The notes under the pieces: generated by a model
Told to the model about the DNA's origin: nothing
The model's database searches: none
The model's input: the letters and a program-made list of their open reading frames with translations, nothing else
Translations under genes and position numbers: made by a program
Source: Tanytarsus gracilentus
Lineage: Eukaryota > Arthropoda > Insecta > Diptera > Chironomidae
Length of the DNA: 64,000 nucleotides
Direction of reading: 5' to 3'
NCBI GenBank assembly: GCA_038502055.1
Contig: JAXRKN010000044.1
Coordinates: forward strand, 1,708,001 to 1,772,000
Shown here: positions 47,561 through 60,800 of the stretch, piece by piece
Position numbering within the stretch: position 1 is the stretch's first letter
How the letters are laid out: every line of letters begins with the position of its first letter

Positions 47561-50500
47561 TCAGCGGCTTAATGTCATCTATTTACTCATAAATGACTAT
47601 CATTGTCAATAATTACTTTTTGGCGGCATCGATTGTAATTTGCACAGTGATGATGGAACCGGAGTTGCGTACAATCACGGAAGAGTTGAATTGATCTGGG
47701 AATTATTTAATAAAAAAATAGATTGCAAAAATTTTCAAAAAAAAGCTTACTAATTATTAAAAAATTCTGATATTTTTTATTATAGATTTTATGCAAATTT
47801 TCTGAAATTAGAATTTAATTTTTAAATATTTAAATTTATTAATAAAATTACTTTAATTAATTTTCTTTAAAAATTTCATCTTTATCAAACATTTTTAACT
47901 TTTTATCATTTAGTTGCCACCCAACAAGCTCACAAATTTGTTAACTAGTTCATTTACATAAAATCTAAAAAACTTCAAAACATAAATAAGCTAAATTTTT
48001 AATCCAAACTACTTGTTTTTTGACCATATACAAAATTTCTCACGCTCCACGCGCTAACAATCACTTTTTTATTTATCTTTTTCTTCTCGCTTTTTACACT
48101 CACTCTGACGGTAGCAATATATATTTTTTTTCATTCAAATGTTTGCAAATTTTGTAATAATATTAATTCAAATTTTATGCTTTTATTTAGTGGTGATTGA
48201 GTCATAGTGGAAGTGAGATGTTTTCTGAAGTGGAAATTTAAATCTTTTTGTTGTCTAATTTTTAAAAGATTTTATTGCCTTTCACTAGGGAATTTTAGAA
48301 ATCAAAATAGTTTTGTATTTTTGAGGTTAATTTTGATGAGATTAAATTTAAAAAGATTAAAATTTTATTCCAGAATTTTTTCAATTTTCATTTTTTGACT
48401 TCAAATATATTTTCTTCTCTCACAATTTTCATCTTTATTTTACCTTTTGGCGAATGTTTGAAGATTTCACTTCCATAAAAATCCATTCATGATAATTTTA
48501 AATCACAATTTCCTTCTTAATTTTAGTTTTAAATCAACCAACTCAGAATTTTCTCATCTTAATTTCTTCTCAATAAAACGAAAACAATGGGGGTGAAAAA
48601 TTTTCACAGTTTTTCTTTCAAAGCGACGCACCCCATGGAAAATCCTGAGAGTGAGAGCGATTAAGGACAATCATATGTTTGAAGGCATGCGCAGTCGAGG
48701 AAAATTTTATGTTTTTGTTTACGATGGAAGTTAATGAGAATTTTTGAGGTTGATGGTTGGAGTTTTTTAAAATCTGAAAGTATTTTGAGAATTTTTGAGT
48801 TTTAAATTTTTTTTTGTGGTTTAAATTTAAAAAGTTAATCTACAATTAAATGAAATTTATGTGGTTTAATTAATATTTGAGTAATTATTTAAATTGTTTC
48901 AAATAAATTAATTTTACAATTTCAAAATAAATCTTTTCATGCTTCACCAACCATCAAACTGATTGCCTCAGGTCAGTTTCCAATTATCCACGATCATCTT
49001 TTCTCCTCTTCAAATTTTATATTAATTTCAATTCATCTTCTCATTAACCAGTTCAGGTTGTTGAATTTAATATGCACAGCTACTCATCATCGCCACATTA
49101 TGACATCATCGAGATATTTTTTTTTCTCTTCACTTTCATTCACTCCTTTGGTTAAATTTATAAGCGCCATGCAGCTTGAATGTTATGTAACCGACAGCAT
49201 GCAATAAAAATTGCATTAATTTCTTCAAGAAGTTATTGAAAAATTAAATTTTTAAGTGAATGTTAAAAAAATATTAATTAATCGATTTTTAAGCTAAATT
49301 TAATTTTTATGATTCAATAAAAATTATTGTAAATTTTGCAACTATCGAGATCTCCAAAAATAGCCAGAAATAATTCCAAAATCTCAATTAATTTCGCAAA
49401 GCCGCTAAAAATTCCAAAATGCAACTTTTCAAAACAACTTTCGATTTCAACTTTGAAGATAATTTTTATGTTCATGCAATAAGTTGCCTATGAGAACTAC
49501 CGCAATTGCATCCAACATCATCTGCTTTTTGTTACTTTTTCTGGTTTTATTATTTAATTTTTTTTCTGCATTAAAAACTTTCATGGTGAGACTCGTACTT
49601 TTTACATGAGCGCAATGAGAAGAGAGTTGAGACTCGAAGAAACATTTGTTTCTCATGTTTAAGCCAACAAGAGGAGATAGATGATGATGGTTGAGGCGTT
49701 AGAAGGGTTCAAGGAGTGGAAACTTGATTTTTTATTTATTTTAAAACATATTTAAATTTAAAATTTTTTAAAAAAAAATTCGCTGAATCCTCTTGAATAT
49801 TTTTAAGTGTATTTATTATTAAAGTTTCCACCCCTTGTTCATCCATTTCTCAATAGCAAATTGCAATCCAACAGAAATTAAGCGAATTTATTTTTCCTTA
49901 CCTCATCGTCGTCACTTCTCTTTCAACTCTTTCCTCCTCGCTTCCTTCATTCCACAATAACCAAAGCATCGTGACATGCTTGTTAGAAATATATATAAAG
50001 GCATCATTGCATTTATAATGACAATCGCGAAAAAGAGAAGATTTGTGGAGTGATTCGAAAGTTTTTTAAGCTCGCGCTTGTCACCGCGAATGCATAGTGA
50101 ATTCGATTTGAATCTTATTAAATTGAATAAAATGCAAATTTGATATTTTTATGTGAAATGAATGCAAAAAAGAAATAAATATGAGGCGTGATGGTTGCTG
50201 ACACTTTGATGACGATGATCAGATTGAGGATGATGCAATTAGTTTAGAAAAGGAGAAATTTTTATTGTTAATTGAGAGCAATTTAAAACTCATGTAAATA
50301 ATGATTTAAATTCAAAGTTTTCAACCAATAAAGTCACTTAAGAATTTTATAATCGAAAACACGTGAACTCAATGTCAAAATTTTATTACACATTAAAAAA
50401 TTATTTACGAGCAATATAAGAATTAAAAATTAAATTTTAGTTTTGCAAATTAATTTTTTCCTTTGATCTTTTCGCAATTAACAGTCAAGAAGAAAGAAAT

Positions 50501-50660
50501 GTTAAAATCCAAGAAAGCTCAAAGTTGAATTTAAGAGCTTTTTAAATAAAGCTCTATTTGAATTTTAACAATCCGTTACAAATATTATTAAAACTTTTCT
50601 TAATTTTCCTCTATTTCAAAACAGATCATCAGTTCTTCACAAACATTCAAAGCAAACACG
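47561..50660. other. Intergenic region between Pgant2 and the LRR genes
   Basis: Divergent flanking genes, so both upstream regulatory regions fall here. A/T-rich; no credible coding sequence. It contains one inverted-repeat element (49710-49837). A TATA-like ATATATATAAAG occurs near 49988-49999, but no gene follows it directly. Confidence 0.4.
49710..49837. mobile_element. 128 bp MITE-like element with 16 bp terminal inverted repeats
   Basis: The left end CAAGGAGTGGAAACTT (49710-49725) matches the reverse complement of 49822-49837 (CAAGGGGTGGAAACTT) at 15 of 16 positions, around an A/T-rich non-coding core. It shares the GGGGTGG core with the other two elements in the window. Confidence 0.6.
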
Positions 50661-51256
50661 ATGAATTTAAAGTAAGCGATAAAAAATTCATTAATAATTA
50701 AAACTTTTTTAAAAAATATATTTTTAGAAACTTTCATCTAACACTTTTCACCATTATTTCAATCTTCACTTTCGTTGAATGCGTTTGTGACTCAGAAAAA
50801 ATCTGCAACTACTACCTCGATGAACAAAATCGTTATACTTGCGCAATTGATGACATTCAAAGTGTTTTAACATCAATTCTTGGCACTCATGTCTCGCCCT
50901 ACACCGACCTCAATGTGACTCGAGTTTTTGTCACTCGATCAATTTTAAGAAGAATTCCAAACATTCTAGTTGAAAAATTTCCCAATCTAAAGCTTCTTTC
51001 CATTAAAAACTGCTCGTTGGGCGTCATCAATGACCAGACATTCAATAAGTGTGGAAATTTGGTTTATCTTGATGTGAGCTACAATGAAATTTCTTATGTT
51101 GGACCGACGGCATTTAAAAATTGCACAAACTTACAAACTGTCGATTTATCTGGAAATTTTATTGAATTCGTTGATGCCAAAATGTATCTCAACACACCAT
51201 CGTTAGATGCAGTAATATTAGCTCACATACCGGGACTAAATTATCCACTGAACTGA
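50661..51256 (+). CDS. Small secreted leucine-rich-repeat protein, 179 aa
   Basis: Exon 1 is only 11 coding bases (50661-50671); exon 2 is 50728-51256; together 540 nt in frame. Residues 1-21 are a signal peptide (MNLKNFHLTLFTIISIFTFV). A Cys-containing N-terminal cap (CDSEKICNYYLD...YTCAID) is followed by about four leucine-rich repeats with the pattern TF..CGNL.YLDVSYNEI. There is no membrane segment or kinase, so a secreted protein-binding role is likely. The protein is closely similar throughout to the C-terminal half of the next gene (shared words include INDQTFN.CGNL), showing a local duplication. Partner and pathway are unknown; some secreted insect LRR proteins act in immunity or matrix assembly, but nothing here decides it. 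Confidence 0.85.
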
Positions 51257-51898
51257 GTGTGACGCGTTTAAGCAAATGACGTTAAATGTTTTTGATAATT
51301 TTTTTAATAAACTTTTCATCTGTACAAATGTTTTGTCTTTTTCAAAAGTATTTCCTCTTGGATCTTATTAAAGTTTTTTAGATAATTTAACAAAAAATTT
51401 TTGGGTTTAAACAGAATTTAGCTTTGAATAAAATTTTGTAAAGTTTAAAGAAATTAATTTTGATTTAAATTTAAAAACTTATTTAATTAAATTAAATTTT
51501 TATTTGTTTCAATTTTATTCCTGAACGAACGTCACAATTTAAGTTTATTCTTATCTTTCGGGACAATTTAATTTATTATTTTTCTTAAACTCAAATAAAA
51601 TTCAAACAAGTGTTCTCCAGGATGTATTTTTATAAAAGTCGTAATCACTTTAATCATGTGATATTTTTTCTCATCGGTTATTGACTTTGTTCAATTTTCA
51701 ATTTAATCATTTGCAATTATACGGATATTAAACTCGTGGGCTTCAAAAGCGTATTTGTGTGAGGGCTTCATGTACTTACGAAAAGTAAAAGCTCAACATA
51801 TAGATGTGTAATTATTTTAATATAAATAACACTAAAATTGACTGTGATCTTTCAGTTCATCATTGATAAATATCAATTAAACAATTTCAAATTTAAAG

Positions 51899-53528
51899 AT
51901 GGAAAATTTAAAAAAGTATTTTTGTGTTTTTAAAAAATATTTTAATCTAATTTAATTTTTTTTGCAGTTTATTTTTTCAATTGCTAACAATTTCAATAAT
52001 TTCATCTTTAGTCAGCGCAACAGGAGTTGTAAAATGTCAATTCGCAACATTTTCTGATCCTCCACCATGCTTGTCCTTCACACTTTCACCAATTACATCG
52101 GCAAATGAGAAAATTATTGTTGAAAATCAAACTTCAACTTATCTTGATTTGCGGTTGATTTCATATGATTTTGATGCAAACACAATTTTAAATTTTATTC
52201 CAACAAATCTCTTCAAATATTTTCCATATGCGGTTCAATTTTCGGCAGTCAATTCATCAGTGAACACAGTCTTGAGTAATGCTTTTGTTTGGTGTCCAAA
52301 TATGGGTGGAATTACAATGAATTTTAACAACTTTTCTCACTTGCCTGCGTCATTTGCTGAAGCATGTGTAATAATTAATCAACTCTATCTTCAACACAAT
52401 CACATCAAAACCATCGACGTCGACGCTCTTAAAGGATTAACGAAATTAACAAGTTTTTCCATCTCGAACAATGAAATCACATGCATTCCTCCAGGTCTCT
52501 TCGACACTGCACCCGATTTAAGAACTTTAGATTTGAGCTACAATCAAATTAAATTTTTGCATACGGACACATTCAAAAATTTAGCTTTTCTTGATTATTG
52601 CGATTTATTTTCAAATAATCTAGAATTTATTCCGAATTTGTTGTTTGGCGCTGTCAACACTTCTCTCTACGATTCAATGAGTTTCCAGCATTCAATTCGC
52701 TTTGATAACAATCCAATTAATTCAATTAGTCCAAATTTCTTCTCGACACTTTTTACCGGTAAGATTGGATACTTTATAACAGTGATGATAAGTGTTCCAT
52801 GCGTCGGCAGTCAGGACTCATCGATCACGACTTTAAATTGGCAACAAATTAGTGGAAATTACGGAAATTGTTATTCAGGTTTTACGCCATCAATGGATGA
52901 TAATAGTTTGGTGAGTTTTAATCAGAATCTCTTTAACATCTGAGACGAGAAATGTTGAACCTCTGTATTTCAGATTATTTGCTCAGATTCAGTTTCTACA
53001 ACAACCGTAAGCTCAACTTTATCGACAACCGAAAGCATTTCCACAACTCAAGCACAAATTCAATGTGCAACTGATAAAATTTGTCGTTATTATCTCGATT
53101 GGAACAACACCTACACTTGCGTCATTGACGGTGCTGAAGGAACTGTGACTTCAATCTCTGGAGCTCATTATTTGTCATTCGTCGACTCTGATGTTGCTCG
53201 TGTTTATTTCACTAACTCAAACTTGAATTTAGTTCCAAATATTCTCTTCCAAAAATTCATAAACTTGAAGTATCTTCACGTTGCCAACGCTGGCTTGAGT
53301 GTCATCAATGATCAGACCTTCAATGAATGTGGAAATTTGGAGCTTTTAGATGCGAGTAACAATAACATTATTCATGTTGACGAGACAGCATTGAGAAACT
53401 GCACGAAATTGAGAGTCATCGACTTGACTGGAAATCAAATCAATTATGTCAGTGGTGGTTTGTATCAACTTGATCCAGCATTGGAGAGAGTTCATCTCAC
53501 TAGATTGGACGATTGGATTCTTGCTTAA
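51899..53528 (+). CDS. Secreted double-block leucine-rich-repeat protein, 504 aa
   Basis: Exons 51899-51915, 51968-52910 and 52974-53528 join in frame (1515 nt). A signal peptide (FFQLLTISIISSLVSA) is followed by a first LRR block (about residues 50-260, e.g. LTSFSISNNEITCIPPGLF). Next is a Cys-containing segment, a Ser/Thr-rich linker (324-347, TTTVSSTLSTTESISTT), and a second LRR block (about 348-504) homologous to the whole of the upstream 179-residue gene, including its Cys cap (C.TDKICRYYLD). The short first exon mirrors that of the neighbour. The exon 2 donor lies inside an open frame: retention of the 63 bp intron gives ten more residues and a stop at 52943, so a short form with only the first block is possible. 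AATAAA follows near 53597. Confidence 0.82.
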
Positions 53529-54598
53529 TTGATATTCAAACTTTTTCATTGAAAACATCTGTTTTAAAATTCCTTTTTTGTGATCAGTAACGTCAATAAA
53601 TAAACGATAATTTTTAAATGAAAAACATTTTTGTTTCGATCTCACAAAAGTTTTTCATTTTCGTTAGGTTTCAAAAATTCCACCACCAATTCGAAAACCA
53701 CCACAAAAATTTTCGTTGACCCAAATTTTCTTTTCTAATCCTTTTCGATGTTAATGAAAACAAACAAAAAGCACGTGCTTGTGGTGAGTTGCTAAGGACT
53801 CACATTTTTGCATACTTACGACTGTATTTGTTGATGATAATTTTGTTGTGTTATTTTTTTTTTCGTTAGGATTCAACAAATTTTTTCGGTTAGCTAAACA
53901 TAATTTTTTTTTGAAACTTGTCGCTAAGAGTCAATTTCGATTAAACAATTTATGTTTGAATGAAAATTGATGAATTTTTTACAGGAAGTTAACATTGTAA
54001 GTCATTATCGGAGTGGAGTTGATTGGGGTTAGGCGAGTGAGAGGAAGTGCTTGGGTGTAGAAAGTTTTGGATTTTAAAATTGAGAAAAAAGGTTTGTGAA
54101 AATTTTTTTGAATATTTTTAAAAAAATTTAGTAGAAATTATTTAAAATTTATTTTTAAAATCCAAACTCATTAAAAAAAGAATTTAAAAAAAATTTCTAA
54201 ATAAATTTAAACTTTGAAATAAAAATTACAAAATTAAAAACTTTTAAAAATCAAAAATTAAATTTTATTTTAAATTAAATTTTTTGAATTAAAATTTCCT
54301 TAATAAATTTTTGTGTCAAACTCAGAAACACGCAAAATTTTAAAATAAATTAAATTTCAACTCTCAGAGCTCTCAAATTTTTGAATCAAATTTTTCTTCT
54401 TCCTCCAGCTTTAAAATTTACCATCTGATCATCACGCGAAAGGATCACCATAAACGTGCTTTCATTCTTTTACGACAATCACGTGAATGAAAACCCACAC
54501 AGGAGGAAATTTCAACACTCACAAAGCCTGAAAAGCTTTTGCGAAAAACACAAAAATTTTCCTTTCACCAATTCAGACTTGCGGGAACCTTCGAGCTG
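53529..54598. other. Intergenic region between LRR genes and nompC
   Basis: Polyadenylation signal of the LRR gene near 53597. The rest is A/T-rich with long A and T runs at 54100-54370. No coding sequence seen. It probably holds the upstream regulatory region of nompC. Confidence 0.4.
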
Positions 54599-54700
54599 TT
54601 CAGTTGGATAAAAGAAAAGTTCGCACAATCGGAGTGAAAAAATTGAGTTATATAAAAAAAGAAGTATATAAAGGGCTCGAGTCGTTGTGTTAGTGACAAA
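54599..54700 (+). promoter_or_regulatory. Candidate nompC core promoter
   Basis: A strong TATA box (TATATAAAGGG, 54665-54675) lies about 200 bp before the nompC start codon; initiation would be expected near 54695. A second possible start is the initiator match TCAGTT at about 54600. Inferred from motifs and position. Confidence 0.45.
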
Positions 54701-54871
54701 AAATTCAATGTTAGCCTAGAAAGGAAAGAAAATGTGGCTTAAAATTGGGTTCTTTGCCTTACTTACTCGCACCGCGCGTTCTTATTCAATGAAAAGTCTT
54801 TGAACGTGAAAAATGAGTTTAAAAATAATTTGAAATGAGATAAAATTAAAAGCGGGCAGAAGAGAGTAAAA

Positions 54872-57800
54872 ATGTCGTCGCCGGGTCCGAGTGGCGGTGG
54901 ACCGAAAAAGTCCAAAGTGAAAAAGAAAGTGACTAAAAAGAAAAAGGATGACGATGAAAAGCCGGAAAGAGTTGTGCGTAAAGAGGGCTCCGCAACAGAT
55001 GAGACAGCGTCAAATAGTGATCGACGCGATGACGCTTCGGCAGTGCCTGAGAGGAAGCCACAAAGTGCTGGCGCATCAATGCGTGATGCCGCACAAAGGA
55101 TACTCACGCTGGCCCTCAAAGGCGATTGGACGGCGGCCGAGGGAGTCATTAAGTCCCTCGAAAAGGCCGTCGAGAAGGCTAAAGTCGCTGCTGGCGAGGA
55201 GGAAATCTACCTGGCACCCATGGTTGGCGTGCTCGATCCCGTAAGTTCTTATGCAATATTGCACATTTATCAAGATTAATTACATTTTTGTGTGCAATCA
55301 GTTGTGCCGTGCCTTAAAACCTAATTTTACAATGGAAGTGCATTTTTTTGTGTGCGGTGATTGTTGAAATTTATGATTTTCAAGCTCGATTTAGAAGCTT
55401 TGTGAGTTAACTTATTTTTCGAGTTGAATGTTTCTAGCACAAAACTGAATTTGCCTTTACGTGTTTTGTTTTCAACATCTGCGATAATTATTTTTAGAAA
55501 TGAGAAAGAGTGAAATTGCTGTGTGATAGACTTAGAAGGGAAATTAAAGATGGATTTGTTAAGTTTTCTTTTTTTCTGTGATTTAAAATAATTAAAAATT
55601 CATTAAAAATTTTTATTTTCTTGAAAAGTATTTTAAAAAAATTAAGTTTTTAAAATATTTTAATTTTATTATTTCGGAAAAGTAAAAATTTGTAAAATTT
55701 AAAAAAAAAATTAAAAATACAAGCATCAAAAATTTATTACAAATAAAATAAATTCAAAATAATTTTTTTTTAAATTTTATTTCTCCTTAAAATCTCCACA
55801 CAAAATAAAGAAAAAGAAGGAAAATAATTAATTGCAGGGAAAGAAACTGAATTTTTTTTATTATCGAACTAAATACAAAAAGTCAAAAAAGGAAAAAATC
55901 CTCGAGAGAGTGAAAAGTCAGCTGATCAAATGATAAGGAAGTGCTTCACGCTTTATGTTAATAGGAACCGTTTTATGGTTTTAGATTTATGAATTGAGTT
56001 GAACGAAAAAAATAGCATTGGAGGATTGAATTTGATTTTGGAAAATAATGAGAAAATTTTTTTAAAAAAAATTATTTTCTTAATTGCTTTAATTTTATTA
56101 TAAATCTTTTTTAAAGTGAATTTTTATAATTAATGAACAAGATTTAATTTTTCCTAGTTAGTTCGAAAAATGCAATAAATTAAAAAATAATTGCTGCAAG
56201 CCATTTAATTAAACTAATTTCTCTTGCTCAACCTCTTTATCAACAAATAACTAAAAATATCATGCCAGGATATTATAATCCGGCCTATAATTAGAGACCA
56301 GCTGTAAAGTGTGTCACACAAGAAAAAATATTAAAATTTTCCTCTCGCACACCAAATAGAAAAAAGTTGTCGTTGGCGAGTGTGTAAGGAGGTTTGTGAA
56401 TGGGAGAAGGAAACAGGTTAATTTATGCATTGGCATATAGCTAAAGTCTTTCTATGTATATCACGACAACTTTCTTGTGTGTCGCTTAAAGTCGCCGTGC
56501 TCCAATAAATGAATATGAGGTCAAGTTGTGAGTTGTTGTTGCGAAAGTACATAGACCAATGTTCTTAGGCACTCGCTCACACACAAACGCACGCACACAT
56601 CCGAAAAAAGCCGACTTTAAGAACTTTTTTATTATTTATTTTCCATCGAGTCACAAAATGAGAATTTTTTATGATTTAAAGGCATACGATCGTCATAAAT
56701 GCAATAAAACAGCAGAAATTCTTAATTATTCACATTGTTAAATTTGCATATTAACGGCAATTTCATGCTGCAATCTAAAAAGTTGGCTCGATTTTATTTT
56801 TAGTCGTCTTGCAAAAAGTTTTTATCGTGAGAATGTCAACAGCTAATTTTAGCGAAGGCTTTATTTTCAAGCATGAACTTTTCGAAGGAAAATAAGAGAT
56901 AAAAAAGTTTTGAATGCCATCAGAGTTAAGAAATTAATGAATTAATTCAAAAAATGGAGATTAATTTTAAAAAAATATTTTTTTGAATAAATTTTATCTT
57001 TTCTGTCAATTTCAATTTAAAATTTCCAACCTACCTTACTCAAAACTCTTTTAAAACCTGAACTTTTTTGCACTTTCTTATGTACTGAGTAAAATAATTT
57101 TGCCGCTTATACAAACACACCGCTTTCATAAGTTTCTTGACCCATTGAGCGAATTTTCCAACCCGCTGATCGATTTTCACTATAAAAAGTTGATTTGCAT
57201 ATTTTTTTCTCTCGCTCTCGACCAACAACAACAATAATGAAAATCCGCCGGGCTGCAATGCACTTTTAGGTATTACTTTTATTATTGTTCACTTCATAAG
57301 TTCATGACGTCATGAGTATGATTTTGCATTGAGTCAACTTAAATTGTTTTATTTTGTTGCCGTTTACATTTCCTCCATGTCTCGTGCACTTTTGTTTTGA
57401 TTTGATTTTTTTCGCGAAAATGTTTCGAGATTTGTTTTGTTTTTATTTTCTTGTGTGTGCAATTTATGTTTATCGTTTTTATTAAAAAAAGAGTTTAAAA
57501 TTATATCAGAAGTGAATTTTCATCGATAATTTTTGCATATTTGAATTTAAAAATATTTGTTTACATTTTTCCTTATTTTATTTTACTTCACACAAATTTT
57601 CCACTAAATTCTCGAATTTTAACCTAGTTTTGGTTCGATGAAAAGCTCTTTCATGTCCTAAACCGAACGTCTACAAGAAAACCCGCCCTCATACACAACC
57701 CCATTCCACAATCGACACGATAACACCGTAAGCAGTTTAATTTTTCGGTTGTAATCTCGTTTGTCAAATCATAGCAAAAAAAGTGTATAATCACGTGAAA

Positions 57801-60800
57801 AATGTGCACAACGAAGCACGAACGTGTGGTGGACGAAGAAGGAATGTTTTGTGTGATAGATGAAGAAGAAAATATTCAGGACCGAAGGGGATGGGAATTA
57901 AATTTAAATATTTTTAAATTCTTGAAAAATTAAAAAAATTATTTTTGTTAAAATTTTGAAAATCCACAGCCAAACGACCAAATGGCTCGTCGTTCACCTT
58001 TCTTTGTTTCTTTTCCTCTCGAAACGGTCAAGCGTGAAACCTAAGAATGTAATAAAGGCAAAATGAAAGCTTTAAATGAATGGAATTGCTGCTTGGCTAT
58101 GCTTGTGCTACCACTACGTGCTCTTTAATTACATGTATTTTTAGCTTCTCGAAAATAGGGCATGAAATTACTCACACACAACAAAAGATTTATTGCCGTT
58201 TTACTTTCTTTTGCTTTTCTGTCTTTTGATTTGATTTTTATAATGCGAAAAATTTGATTTAATTAAAGGTGTGAAAATGGAATGGAAAATAAGTGATTGG
58301 GTTTTTTGGCGAGGTCGATTTGAATGTTGGAATTTTTTAGAGAGAGGGTTAATTTTAAAAATGAAACGAGATTTATTAAATTTTAAGTTCAGGATTAAAA
58401 TTTAAAGTTCAGGATTAAAATTTAAAGTTTAGGATTTAAATTTTAAGTTTAGGATTTAAATTTTAAATTCAGGATTAAAACTTTAAATTCAGGATTTAAA
58501 TTTAAAATTCGTGATTTAGATTTCAGAACTATTTTGTTATTTTTTAGGCGGTTTATTTGAAATCATTAAAAATTTAATTAAATGAAATTTTATGCACTCG
58601 ATAAAATTTAACAAAAACAATAAAAACCGTTAAATTTTAAATATTTTTTCTTCTTTTTTTCTAGATAACCGGAAACACACCGCTTATGTTGGCTGTAAAG
58701 GATAACAAAACTCCATTAATTGATAGACTCGTAGAATTGGGTTCAGATATCTGCGCTCGAAATAATGTAAGTTAAATTTTTTAAGGTTAATTCAGTTAAG
58801 ATTAAAATTGTGGACAAAATACTGTCCAATCTCAATAAAGTTATTTAAAAAATTCTAACCTACTAATGACCGTAAAAATTTACCTTAATTAACAATGAAA
58901 TCATTTTATCATTCAACCGAGTCAACACCACCCGTTTAAGTATGACATCACGTCAATCCAACTGTCGAAAATTAAATAATTACAAAATATTTTTTATCAA
59001 CAAAATAAAAGCATGTAAGAGCACACGACATGAAAGGCAAGAAAAATTGTAAAAACTCGCGAGTGAGTCATAAAACTTATTATTACCATCGCCATTATGC
59101 TGATGACCCAAATAATAAGCGTCTGAGGAAAAAAACGGAGACAAAGTGAAAAAGTGCGAATTTGACACGCTAGAAGATTTTTAAGGTGATAAGCGGGTAA
59201 AATAATTACGACTTTTATTGATATAAGCTCTCATGCAAATCAGAACAAGCAAAAATTTCCATCGGAATTTCCCAAAAACACAAAAAAATTCATCGTCAAT
59301 TTTGATTAATTTTCTAAAGCAAATTTTTATCTAAATTACGCGATAAATTAGCGGCACGATTCGTCAATAGCTAATTGACAGTGATCGGAAGTGTTTCCCA
59401 TTCGGCGTAACCTACACCAATGCTTAATGGCCGCCGCCACAATGGAAGCTTTATGGACGTTCATTACCTGTAGAGAGAGTAAAAATCGTCTAACAGTAAT
59501 CATCATTTCCATACAGCCTTGCCGCTCTCTTTCTACTCACATATACCCTCTCAATTGCCCCCAAAAGGCCATGACCCGATTTCATTTTTTTCCTCTTACT
59601 ACAATCAAAATTTCTTACGTTAACTTTTTCGACGATAATCCATAAAGAACTTTTTCTTTTGCCTGCTATATTCAAGTGACGGTTGAGAGTGGAAAAAGAA
59701 ACGAGAAAAATATTACATTAACTACTTATGTCGTGGCTGAATTTTGGCTTTTCTTTCGGGTTGTTGTTCACACGAAATTGTGTTAAGGCACTGAGAAAAA
59801 TTTTTTAGATTAAAAATATAAATTTTAAAAACTATTCGCGTGTAAAAATTTAAATTCTTCTAAAAAAATTTTAAGATCAAAAATTAAAATTCTAAATTTT
59901 CTAAATATTGAAAATTAATTCAAATTTTTTGTCTCTCTTATCGGGCAACATTGTCCAAAAATCTGTTACACTTTTTGTCCATTCAATTCTCAACAATGCG
60001 ACATGCCGTTTGACGCTGGTGATTGAATAAATTAAGAAATTCTCAACCACCGCCGAACCCTTAAAGTTGTGGTAGTGCTTTATGTACAAATTTTTTATGT
60101 TTATTTTCAAGAAGAAAATTATTACACACATAAAAGAACGCAAGTAATTTTCCTCTCACGTGGTGACCCATAATGCGAATTACACGTTGCGGTGGACCTA
60201 GCGTAAGATTTATGACCATAACCGAGTTATTGATTTCGAATTAAACGTTTACAAAAAAGCCTTCACATGAGATGTTCTTGGTGATGATTGATTGTAATTT
60301 TTTGATTAATCATAAATTTTTTAAATCATTATTGTGACTTTAGAGATTTCCTTATGTGAACAACTTTTGTGAGCTTTACGATTGTCGTTAATGACACTTT
60401 AATACTTTCGAGGGTGTTTTGCGTTATGTACGAACTTTTGTACAGTAAAATGACATTCAACAAGTTGAAGTAAATTTGCATAGAATTTTGTTTACTGAAA
60501 ATATTTTCATTTTGGTTATTTTTCACATCATTTTAAAAAAATTTAGATTTTTGAAATTTTCATCAAATATTTAGGGTCCCTGCTCCTAATTTCTTAGATG
60601 CTCCTGTAATTTAAAAATGTTTGAAAAATTTAAGTATTTTCCACTCATTCAGATTATTCGTGATTTTTCCCTCTATTTCCTTTTTTTAAACTTGTCTAAT
60701 CTAAAATTAATTCAAACTTCACTTCTTCCCTTCTCCTCGACCTTCCTCGCCTGTTTATTAACAAGTATGCGAAAGTAAATATCACGTTTGAGTTTGTAAG

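Noticed and set aside
53346..53645. 99-codon minus-strand frame
   Set aside because: Antisense shadow of the last exon of the double-LRR gene.
54763..55149. 128-codon minus-strand frame
   Set aside because: Exactly antisense to nompC exon 1; its Ser/Phe-rich composition mirrors the Lys/Glu-rich coding strand.
59391..59645. 84-codon plus-strand frame in nompC intron 2
   Set aside because: No similarity to ankyrin or TRP sequence, and no coherent splice sites connecting it to the flanking ankyrin exons.
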